Below, piece by piece: positions 1 to 7,550 of a stretch of DNA of 43,286 bases. Made by a program: the position numbers and the translations under genes. Positions within the stretch are counted from its first letter, which is position 1. Every line of letters starts with the position of its first letter. The notes beneath the pieces are model-generated. The model saw only the letters and a list, made by a program, of their open reading frames with translations. It was not told where the DNA came from and ran no database searches. The stretch comes from an uncultured Acidobacteriia bacterium (GTDB taxonomy: Bacteria > Acidobacteriota > Terriglobia > Bryobacterales > Bryobacteraceae), in NCBI GenBank assembly GCA_903909435.1, contig CAIVVT010000167.1, forward strand, positions 1 through 43,286, read 5' to 3'.

Positions 1-80
1 CTGATGGCGGCTTGTTCAACGATGCTACGCCAATGCGCCCGCCGCTCCAGCATCGCCGCTTTGCGGGGAGATGGATTCAT
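1..80 (-). CDS. Partial IS66-type transposase accessory protein (TnpA-like), N-terminus only
   Basis: An open frame reads leftward from an ATG at 80 to the window edge, giving 26 residues. It begins MNPSPRKAAMLERR and continues AHWRSIVEQAAI. The pattern basic-x-x-x-W-x-x-(I/V)-x-(E/D)-Q-x-x-x is how IS66-family TnpA (OrfA) proteins begin, just before their SG-S-x-x-x-FC segment, which would lie outside the window. TnpA is a small accessory protein needed for IS66 transposition. No clear Shine-Dalgarno sequence precedes the ATG, and the element's terminal inverted repeat cannot be delimited. The neighbouring fucosidase gene reads into this region and stops at 97-99, which fits an insertion at its 3' end. 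With only 26 residues the call is tentative; a chance open frame is the alternative. Confidence 0.45.
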   Translation of the reverse strand, partial: MNPSPRKAAMLERRAHWRSIVEQAAI

Positions 81-96
81 CACACCAGTGTGCCCG

Positions 97-1193
97 TCAA
101 ACCAACCCCTCACCAGATGGGTTCACAGGACGCGTACGCTTCACCTGTGACTTCTGCGCACCATAAATCGAGGCGCCGTTCTTCTGCATCCACTTGCCCA
201 CAGAGGTGAGAATCCGCACGCTGGGCTCGGGAATCGATCCGTCGGGCTTGGGGCCAATGTTGAGCAGGTGGTTCCCGCCGCCCTGGCAGCACTGCACGAG
301 GTTGCGAACAATTCTTTGCGGCGACTTCCAATTATCATCGGCAGCGGTGAAACCCCAACTGTCGTTGAGAGTCATGCAGGACTCCCAGTCGCCCTTGGTC
401 GCTTCCACGGTTTGTTCGGGGGTAGAGAAATCGCCTGCCAGCCAATTGCGGTTGTTGATAATGATGTCGTGCTGGAGTTGAAGCACCATCTGATTCATCT
501 TCTCGGATTCCCAGCCGGCAGCGTCCAGTGGGACTGCGACGTCATACCACAGAATGTCGATCTTCCCGTAGTTGGTCAACCACTCGCGAATCTGGCCATG
601 GATGTAAGCCACAAATCGCTTGCGCGCCTCCGGGTCGTCTTTCGCCTTCATTCCATCTGGATGATGCCAGTCCATCAAGGAATAGTAGAATCCGACGCGG
701 AGTCCCTCCGCCCGAGCCGCTTCCGCGTATTCCTTGACTAAGTCACGCCCGGGCCCCTGTTTGGTGGCGCAATAGTCGGTGAGTTTAGAATCGAAATTGC
801 AGAAGCCTTCGTGGTGCTTGGTGGTTAGGACCATGTACTTCATGCCGGCCTGCTTCGCCAGACGCGCCCAGTCGCGCGCTATGTTCGGCTTCGGCTTGAA
901 CGTCTTGGCGAGCTTCTCATACTGCTCCACCGGGATGTCCTCAAGTGACATGGCCCATTCCTGGCGGCCCAGTTTGCTGTAGAGCCCCAATGGATGAACG
1001 TCCCAAACTTGGCTTCGCGCCACCACCCGATCCTACGCTCGTGTTCGGGAGGCGGCAGCGAAGCAGGCCTTGCAGCAACCTCGAGCTTCGGCTCAGCCGT
1101 GCGACTGCAGCCGGTTCCCGCTGCCGCCGCTAGGCTCGCGCCTACGGTAAGTGCCTGGAGGCAATCACGTCTTGAAGTGCCTTCGTTCGTCAC
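97..1193 (-). pseudogene. Alpha-L-fucosidase (GH29), frameshifted and probably 3'-truncated
   Basis: A GH29 retaining alpha-L-fucosidase hydrolyses terminal alpha-L-fucose in the periplasm. The chosen start is GTG at 1193, preceded by AAGGTGG about ten bases upstream; it gives a Tat signal (TSRRDCLQAL) running into a possible lipobox (AAAGTGC). The first frame carries the GH29 opening WWREAKFGTFIHWG. Just after HWG the frame breaks and the homology (LYSKLGRQEWAM, then TTKHHEGF, the likely nucleophile Asp in ILWYD, and LLNIGPKPDGSIP) continues in another frame. One extra G in the run at 985-988 would restore a protein of about 365 residues. At the other end the protein leaves the family pattern just after SQVKR, with stop at 97-99, so the C-terminal beta-sandwich domain is missing. 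An assembly error in the G run could explain the first defect but not the second. Confidence 0.85.
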
Positions 1194-1317
1194 GTTGCTC
1201 TTTCCACCTTTCGGAGATGCGGAGTGCATCATCTGCCCTGCCGCTAACATGTGCGTGCGCCAGCCATACGCTAGCTATGCGGCCGCTTTGAGTACCTTCT
1301 GAAACCTTTGACGTGCG

Positions 1318-2841
1318 TCACCTGCGAACGTGGCTCTTCGTTGTCGTGCCAAGATCGATGGCCAGAGAATAGGCATAGTCGCACGGTGCCTTTTGGGGTA
1401 ACTCAACGTGAAGGCCCGACGCGTCGCGTTTCCACTTTAGCTTTTGGCTCGAGCCGAGCAGTCGTACACCTTGCACATCACCTTCCGCGCCTTCAACAAG
1501 TGCCGAGATGCTCACTCGCTGGTCTTCCGGCCAGCCAAGCACGACGGCATATAGCACTCCTGGCCTTGTAGTGAAACGAATGTCACGGGCCGTGAAAGAG
1601 GTGCGCTTCGTGTCGTTGAACGGGCCCTCCTGAACCTGGGTCGGACCCTCGCCGAAAACCTTCCAAGGACGTGTTCCGTAGATCGCTTCGCCGTTTACTG
1701 AGAGCCAGTCGCCAATGCCGCGAAGAATACTCTGCTCCTCTTCGGGAATGCTGCCGTCAGCTCTTGGGCCAACGTTCAGCAACAACACCCCGTTCTTGCT
1801 CACGATGTCGACAAGGTCACCGACCAGTGATCCCGCAGTGCGATATTCGGGATTTGCGACGTGGAACCAAGAGTTCTTACTCACCGATGTGTCGTTCTGC
1901 CAGACCATCGGGCGGATCGCTCCCAATTGGCCTCGTTCCAGATCGAGCACTGCGGCGCCTTCAGGGAAACTGTGGTACTTGTAATTGATCACGGCGCCGC
2001 TCTTCCACTCGGCCGCTCGGTTGTAATAGTATGCGGCGAATTTCTGCAAGTAAGGTTGAAACGCAGGCTCCTCGATCCACCAATCGAACCAAACGACGTC
2101 CGGCTTGAACTTGTCGACGATCTCAGTGCTCCGAGCTAACCAGTCCTCAAGGAACCACTTGCTCGGGGGAGTAGTCTTAGGCTTCGCTGGCCCGTACAAG
2201 TCCGCATAGCGAGGATCTCTTACGTCAGAGTCGATCTCCGTGCCGTTGTGATACATCCACCAGTTTTCTGCGCGGTGGGAAGAGACTCCGAAGTGCATCC
2301 CCTGCTGGCGAACAGCCGTTTGGAGTTCTGCCACAATGTCGCGTTTCGGACCCATGCGGGCGGCATTCCACTGCGTGTAGTCGGAATCATAGAGGGGGAA
2401 CCCGTCGTGGTGCTCACCGACGGGAATAACGAACTTCGCACCCGCCTGCTTGAAAAGCGTCGCGTACTCCGCCGCGTCGTACTTCTCGAAGGTGAGCCGG
2501 GGAATAAAATCCTTGTAGCCGAACTTACTCGGGAAGCCGTACGTCTCCTGGTGATGCCGGTAGACGTCATTCCCCTTCTCGTACATGTGCCCGAAATACC
2601 AGTCGTCATATGCGGGAACAGCATCGACGCCCCAGTGGATGAATATGCCAAATTTCGCATCGATATACCATTCGGGAGGTTGGTAGGACTGCAGCGATTG
2701 CCAGTACGATTTGAACGGACCGTTGGCAATTACCTCGTCCACGCGCGCCATCGATTTCTCCACTGCCCTCTCGCTAGCCGCCAAGGGTAGCGCCAAGACG
2801 CAAAGCGATAACAGAGCATGATGCGGTGAGTAGTGTTTCAT
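1318..2841 (-). CDS. Secreted alpha-L-fucosidase (GH29)
   Basis: This 507-residue protein should remove alpha-L-fucose from glycans in the periplasm or at the cell surface. A Sec signal peptide covers residues 1-22 (hydrophobic LLSLCVLALPLAAS). The GH29 signature EWYIDAKFGIFIHWG is at 57-71, the substrate-contact HHDGF at 144-148, and the probable nucleophile is Asp253 in DVVWFD. LLLNVGPRADGSIP marks the end of the TIM barrel and is followed by a beta-sandwich domain, so the length is complete for the family. The acid/base Glu is poorly conserved in GH29 and cannot be assigned by eye. A broken GH29 gene lies 125 bases downstream on the same strand and a CRTAC1 gene 199 bases upstream, so it may be the tail of that operon or use its own promoter at 2892-2921. 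Exact linkage specificity is unknown. Confidence 0.93.
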   Translation of the reverse strand: MKHYSPHHALLSLCVLALPLAASERAVEKSMARVDEVIANGPFKSYWQSLQSYQPPEWYIDAKFGIFIHWGVDAVPAYDDWYFGHMYEKGNDVYRHHQETYGFPSKFGYKDFIPRLTFEKYDAAEYATLFKQAGAKFVIPVGEHHDGFPLYDSDYTQWNAARMGPKRDIVAELQTAVRQQGMHFGVSSHRAENWWMYHNGTEIDSDVRDPRYADLYGPAKPKTTPPSKWFLEDWLARSTEIVDKFKPDVVWFDWWIEEPAFQPYLQKFAAYYYNRAAEWKSGAVINYKYHSFPEGAAVLDLERGQLGAIRPMVWQNDTSVSKNSWFHVANPEYRTAGSLVGDLVDIVSKNGVLLLNVGPRADGSIPEEEQSILRGIGDWLSVNGEAIYGTRPWKVFGEGPTQVQEGPFNDTKRTSFTARDIRFTTRPGVLYAVVLGWPEDQRVSISALVEGAEGDVQGVRLLGSSQKLKWKRDASGLHVELPQKAPCDYAYSLAIDLGTTTKSHVRR

Positions 2842-2891
2842 TTGATTTGTAGCGTAATCAGTCTATCGATCGCCCGGCACCCGCACAAGAG

Positions 2892-2921
2892 AGAATATCA
2901 TCAGAAACGCCTTAATGTGAA
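2892..2921 (-). promoter_or_regulatory. Candidate sigma70-type promoter for the GH29 gene
   Basis: Read on the minus strand, TTCACA (plus 2916-2921, five of six matches to the -35 consensus) is followed after 18 bases by TATTCT (plus 2892-2897, four of six to the -10). It lies about 50 bases before the fucosidase ATG at 2841. Found by eye only. Confidence 0.35.
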
Positions 2922-3040
2922 TGTCATCGTCCGAGGCTAGCCCGTAAGAGGGCATTCCCAAGTCACACAACAATTCTTTGATGCCCGGGGCTTGATTCTT
3001 CAGTCAATCAACTAGCATGTTCGGGGCACTCGGGTCAGAA

Positions 3041-4855
3041 TCATTGACCCCGCTTCGCTCCGGCAGATGCAGGCTCCGGAGTCGACACGAATGGGTGAGT
3101 TGCCACGATTCCCTTCCCCTCCCGAATCACAACCCATTGGTTGGCATCGACGCCCTTTACTGCTTCTCTCGCTCCACCCACCCAACGAATTGCGACGTCG
3201 CACTTCTCTTCTGTTCCCAGCCCGAAATGCACTCGAAAATCACCGGAAGATATATGAAAACCACCGCTGCGTATTTCATCGATCTGTTTGCGGCCAGCTG
3301 CGGCCAAGGTCACCAGGGCTCCCAACGCGTCCCGCCCTGATGCAGTAATCGCCTGGACTAGAATTGAGTTTCCCTTAGGGCCGTAGTTCTTCAACAGAGA
3401 AGGGCGCTCGAAAAGATTCACGGTGACAATTTCCAGGGAGCCATCGTTGTCCAGGTCGCCAACCGCTATGCCTCGAGACGAGTGGGATTCCGTGATCCCA
3501 GAGCCCGAGGCACTAGACATGTCGTAGAACTCGCCGTCGCCGCGATTCCAGTAAAGTTGTCGGGGCTGCTTGAACGTTTCTCCGATACCACTGGTGTCGA
3601 TGAAGGGGTAAACGTGTCCATCGGCGATGAAGAGGTCCTTCCAACCATCGTGGTCGAAGTCCAAGAACGACGTCCCCCACTTGACATACTGCGTGTGCCG
3701 CGCCAGACCGGCTTTGTTCGTTACGTCATAAAAGCCGCCGTGGCCGTCACCGCGATATAGCGTTCCCGTGTCACTGGAAAAATTGGTCTTAAAGATATCG
3801 AGGAAACCATCGCCGTTGAAGTCGGCAGTCGTGGCACCCATTCCCGCCTGCTCCTGACCGTCTTCGTTGAGCGCCACGCCTGAGGCCACTCCGCTTTCGG
3901 TGAATGTGCCATCTCGATTGTTGAGAAACAGCAGGCTTGGCGTCGAGTCACAGGTGACGTAGAAATCGGGCCAGCCATCGTTGTTGTAGTCCCCTGTGAG
4001 AACGGTGAACCCATAGTACTCGTGTACGGTCTCCACTCCTGCTTGCTTTGAAACGTCGGAAAAATGACCGCGCGAATCGTTATGAAAGAGGGTCATCGAC
4101 TCACCCTTAAGCCCCCTCGGACCGCACGGCACTGAGATCCCCTTCCAATTGCAGCCCCCAGAAGCACCAGGTTTAGGTGTCGCCTGCAAGTCAAAATCGA
4201 TGTAGTTCGCCACAACCAGATCGAGGTGGCCATCGCGATCATAGTCGATGAAAGCGCAGCCAGTGCTCCAGCGAGTCCCGGACCGATCAAGACCGCGCTG
4301 TTTTGTCTCGTCATGAAACGTCCCATTGCCCATGTTATGTAGGAACACATTGTGGCCCCACTGCCCGATGAAGAGATCGACGTAACCGTCATTGTCCACG
4401 TCACCGGCGCACACACCTTGCCCCCACCCGGTGTGCGAGATCCCGGCTTTTTCAGTAACATCCTCGAATCGCAATCCACCGAGATTGTGATATAAGTGTG
4501 GGGTAAGCGGTGGTGAACTCGGTGTTAGACGATCCGCATTCACGATGAAGATATCCAGCAACCCGTCGTTGTCATAGTCGAGCAGGGCAACTCCTGTGCC
4601 CGTGTTCTCTACCACGTAAGTCTGCTGTGCCTCGCCTGACACCACAACAGCGTTTAAGCCCGCCTGAGCGGCGATGTCGCGATAATCCACAACGGGAGCT
4701 TTCTTGCCGGGAGGCAGAGGGTGCAATGGACGATCACTTGCGCCTGTCGAGACCATTTGCGAGTACAACCGGTTGCTGGCTACCCAGCTTACCCCAACCG
4801 TCAGAATCGCCAGTCCTGCGAGGGCTGTAGTCCCAAATTTGACTTCAATTTGCAT
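3041..4855 (-). CDS. CRTAC1-type protein: FG-GAP/VCBS repeats plus ASPIC/UnbV domain
   Basis: Exported beta-propeller protein of 604 residues with no assigned biochemical role; the family is related to animal cartilage acidic protein 1 and integrin alpha repeats. An N-terminal hydrophobic segment (about residues 8-26, LAGLAILTVGVSWVA) acts as signal or anchor. Calcium-binding loops of the D-x-D/N-x-D-G type recur (DYDNDG at 93-98, then DVDNDG, DYDRDG, DYNNDG, DFNGDG, DFDHDG, DLDNDG), one per blade. A C-terminal ASPIC/UnbV module contains the typical RVHFGLG and a following V-x-I-R-W strand. A Cys pair (CNWKGISVPC) sits in the same place as in the other copies here. It follows the 308-residue TPR gene by 104 bases and is probably the fourth gene of a TPR/CRTAC1 operon. 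AGAAGG lies only one base from the ATG, so the start is a little uncertain. Confidence 0.9.
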   Translation of the reverse strand: MQIEVKFGTTALAGLAILTVGVSWVASNRLYSQMVSTGASDRPLHPLPPGKKAPVVDYRDIAAQAGLNAVVVSGEAQQTYVVENTGTGVALLDYDNDGLLDIFIVNADRLTPSSPPLTPHLYHNLGGLRFEDVTEKAGISHTGWGQGVCAGDVDNDGYVDLFIGQWGHNVFLHNMGNGTFHDETKQRGLDRSGTRWSTGCAFIDYDRDGHLDLVVANYIDFDLQATPKPGASGGCNWKGISVPCGPRGLKGESMTLFHNDSRGHFSDVSKQAGVETVHEYYGFTVLTGDYNNDGWPDFYVTCDSTPSLLFLNNRDGTFTESGVASGVALNEDGQEQAGMGATTADFNGDGFLDIFKTNFSSDTGTLYRGDGHGGFYDVTNKAGLARHTQYVKWGTSFLDFDHDGWKDLFIADGHVYPFIDTSGIGETFKQPRQLYWNRGDGEFYDMSSASGSGITESHSSRGIAVGDLDNDGSLEIVTVNLFERPSLLKNYGPKGNSILVQAITASGRDALGALVTLAAAGRKQIDEIRSGGFHISSGDFRVHFGLGTEEKCDVAIRWVGGAREAVKGVDANQWVVIREGKGIVATHPFVSTPEPASAGAKRGQ

Positions 4856-4959
4856 TGCCTTCTTTTGTCACGGCCGACGAGCTGCTAGAACAAGGATCCA
4901 ACTGCGGTGCGAATGAACATCTTCAACCAGATGACTCATTGCTCGTTTGCATCCGCGCA

Positions 4960-5886
4960 TTAGTACCGCTCCTGGGAACGCAGTGGGACTGTGGCCGTCC
5001 GCGCAAGTTCAATGTAACGTGTAGCAGCCACTCTATCACCCAGCCGTGTGCAAATGCCTGACAAGAGATTGTAGATCTGTAGATCGAGAATGAAGCCATT
5101 CGGGTCGGCGAGCTTCAACGCCAGTTCGGCGTCCTCACGGGCTTCAGCCAGTCTCCCCAAACGAACATTCATCTTTGCGTGATCGTAGCGGACTGCACGC
5201 ACTCGCGGCGCAAGTTCCACGGCGCGGTCCAAGTGCCCTTTGCTTTCCTCCGCGCGGTTGAGCTTCAGCAATAGACGTCCGTAGTTGTAGTTCAAGAACG
5301 AATCCAAGAGCGGCCCTTGATTTACCAGTAAGCCGGACTTATAAGCTGCCTCAGCTCTGGCGCTGTCCCCGATTCGTTCAAGGTTAAGTGCGAGGTAATC
5401 GTGCGCGCGCGGGTCATCTGGTCGCAGCATGACCGCTTTCTTGAAATGCTCGACTGCATCTGCGTTGCGCTTCATGCGATCGAACAACATTCCAAGTTGA
5501 AAGTGCGCACGCGCATTACGTGGATCCAGCTCACACGCTTTTGCGAGTAGCTCACGAGCCGCTGGAACTTGTCCTTTCATGGCCAACACCTCGCCGCGAA
5601 AGAAGACCGCGTCTGGATCTTCAGAAGCGCTCATGAGCGCTCCCTCCGAACTGGAATCGGCCAATGGGTACTCCGCCTTGGCCAGCGCGATCCGTCCTGC
5701 AGCTATGGTGCCCTGGGGACATTCGGACGATTTCATTCGAAGTAATTGCAGCACTCGCTCAGCCTGTGACATGTCCCGAGCTTCAAGCGCTCGCATGACC
5801 TCATCCAGCCGCGGTCTCAAGTCGGCACATGGCTGTGCCAGCGCGATTGCGGCCACGTAGCAGACCAAAGCAGGCAGGCGCGTCAC
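4960..5886 (-). CDS. Exported TPR protein (308 aa)
   Basis: The protein starts with a signal-like segment (MTRLPALVCYVAAIALAQ) and consists almost entirely of tetratricopeptide repeats. Recognisable units include the stretch around DPRNARAHFQLGMLFDRM (about residues 121-138) and DPRAHDYLALNLERIGD. TPRs are helical protein-protein interaction scaffolds, so it likely holds a partner in the periplasm. The ATG at 5886 overlaps the stop of the upstream CRTAC1 gene by four bases (ATGA), which indicates translational coupling and a stoichiometric partnership. No enzymatic motif is visible. Confidence 0.85.
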   Translation of the reverse strand: MTRLPALVCYVAAIALAQPCADLRPRLDEVMRALEARDMSQAERVLQLLRMKSSECPQGTIAAGRIALAKAEYPLADSSSEGALMSASEDPDAVFFRGEVLAMKGQVPAARELLAKACELDPRNARAHFQLGMLFDRMKRNADAVEHFKKAVMLRPDDPRAHDYLALNLERIGDSARAEAAYKSGLLVNQGPLLDSFLNYNYGRLLLKLNRAEESKGHLDRAVELAPRVRAVRYDHAKMNVRLGRLAEAREDAELALKLADPNGFILDLQIYNLLSGICTRLGDRVAATRYIELARTATVPLRSQERY

Positions 5887-7550
5887 TGTTCCTTCACCTT
5901 TATGATCTGGTCGGCAGGTATATTGTGAATGACTTGACGCCTTCCACTTGGCCAGTACAAATCTATCTCTTGTACCAGTGTGTCAGTCCCCAAACCGAAG
6001 TGGACGCGCCTGTCGGAGGAACTTACATACCCCACTGATGTCGTGGCGTGATTGTATTGAACTTGTTTCGAACTGCTGGTGAGTTTGACCCTGGTCCCAA
6101 TCCCGTCCCTATTGCTCTTTGTACCTTCCAAGTCGAGTATGATCCAGTGCCCCCTGCCTGGGGAATCGTTATACAGAATCTCCGCCGGATCCCCGATAGC
6201 GGAGACAATCACATCGATGCCGCCATCGTTGTTCAAATCACCGAAGGCACTTCCCCTGTGTGCGAGCGGAGCAGCGTCGGTAAGACCCGAGGATGCGCTC
6301 AGGTTCTCGAACTTCGCGTTGCCACGATTGTGGAATACAGCGTTGTGCTGCTTGTAATACAGATGGCTGAACGCGTGGACGTTTTCACTGACGTGCGAGT
6401 TGGTCAGGAACAGGTCTTTGCGGCCATCGTTGTCGAAGTCGTAAGCGCCCACGCTCCAGCCACTCATGGAAACGGCCGCCATCCCGATGCCTGACTGATA
6501 GGAGTAGTCGTCGAACAATCCGCCGCCGGCATTCAGTCGGACCGAAAACACCTCACCCGCAAGGGCGGTCAACACGAGATCCGGCCGCCCATCATTGTTG
6601 ATATCTCTGAAATCCACACCCATGCTGGAGGCGGGCACACCGTCTTCGGTATAGGCCACGCCGGCATTCAACCCGACCTCCTCGAACCTGCGACCGGCGA
6701 GATTGTGGAACAGGAAATTTCGTTCGTTGTCATTGGCCACAAAAACATCGGGGAAACCGTCGTTGTCGTAGTCGGCCACGGCCAACCCCATCCCCTTCCC
6801 CACAAGTTTGGAGATGCCCATCGCTTCAGAGACATCCGTGAAAGTACCATCACCACTGTTGTGGTATAGCGTGTTCGCCGTCCCCGGATAGAGCACGGGC
6901 GAACAGGAAAGTCGTCTCCCGGCGCCGCCGCAAACTCTGTTGGTCTCAGGAGTCCAGTCGATGTAGTTGGACACGAACAAGTCAAGCAGCCCGTCGTTGT
7001 CGTAGTCCAGCCACGCCGCACCAACCGACCACACCTTCTTCCCTTTGACTAGGCCAGAGACCCCGGCTTTGTCTGTCACATCGCTGAACGTGCCGTCGTG
7101 GTTGTTATGGAACAGCTGGTTTCGATTGACGCCTGCAACGAAGATGTCCGGATAGCCGTCGTTGTCGCAATCGCCGATGGCGACGCCCATACCGTAACCT
7201 GCACCCGCTACTCCGGCCTGCTGCGTGACGTCGGTGAATGTCCCATCGTGATTATTGTGGTAGAGCCGATTCTGAAACGTGGCACCATCCTTGCTCATCC
7301 CTGGAAGTGACGCTCCATTCGTGAAAAAGAGATCGAGAAACCCGTCTTTGTCATAGTCAATGACAGCCACTCCTCCGAGCACCGAATCAACGATTGGCTT
7401 GTCGGAGTTGGTACCGTTCTGGAGTGTGAAGCGCACTCCGGACTGCGCCTGCCGGTTCTCAAATCGAATCGGGCTGCCGGGTTGAATCTTGAATGCCGCG
7501 AACAGCACTATCAACCCGCATCCAGTCAGACAGGTCACTATGCTCTTCAC
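5883..7550 (-). CDS. CRTAC1-type protein: FG-GAP/VCBS repeats plus ASPIC/UnbV domain
   Basis: This 555-residue secreted propeller protein belongs to the same family as the 3041-4855 product. A Sec signal peptide occupies residues 1-20 (VTCLTGCGLIVLFAAF). Calcium loops recur from DYDKDG (65-70) through DCDNDG, DYDNDG (twice), DINNDG, DFDNDG and DLNNDG. The conserved Cys pair appears as CGGAGRRLSC, and the ASPIC/UnbV end as VHFGLGTD followed by IDLYWPSG. Both ends overlap the TPR neighbours by four bases, so it is translated in series between an 853-residue and a 308-residue TPR protein. The role is unknown; a surface assembly made of these proteins is a reasonable inference. A substrate-binding or adhesive function for an FG-GAP propeller is also possible. 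Confidence 0.92.
   Translation of the reverse strand: MKSIVTCLTGCGLIVLFAAFKIQPGSPIRFENRQAQSGVRFTLQNGTNSDKPIVDSVLGGVAVIDYDKDGFLDLFFTNGASLPGMSKDGATFQNRLYHNNHDGTFTDVTQQAGVAGAGYGMGVAIGDCDNDGYPDIFVAGVNRNQLFHNNHDGTFSDVTDKAGVSGLVKGKKVWSVGAAWLDYDNDGLLDLFVSNYIDWTPETNRVCGGAGRRLSCSPVLYPGTANTLYHNSGDGTFTDVSEAMGISKLVGKGMGLAVADYDNDGFPDVFVANDNERNFLFHNLAGRRFEEVGLNAGVAYTEDGVPASSMGVDFRDINNDGRPDLVLTALAGEVFSVRLNAGGGLFDDYSYQSGIGMAAVSMSGWSVGAYDFDNDGRKDLFLTNSHVSENVHAFSHLYYKQHNAVFHNRGNAKFENLSASSGLTDAAPLAHRGSAFGDLNNDGGIDVIVSAIGDPAEILYNDSPGRGHWIILDLEGTKSNRDGIGTRVKLTSSSKQVQYNHATTSVGYVSSSDRRVHFGLGTDTLVQEIDLYWPSGRRQVIHNIPADQIIKVKEQ

Noticed and set aside
3..209. Plus-strand open frame at the left edge (reading DGGLFNDATPMR...)
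   Set aside because: It overlaps the fucosidase 3' end and the IS66-like frame on the other strand and shows no family pattern.
2990..3015. TTGATT...AATCAA inverted repeat between CRTAC1 and fucosidase genes as terminator or operator
   Set aside because: Only six-base arms with an eight-base spacer and no T tract; it lies at the edge of the CRTAC1 stop region and is not convincing.
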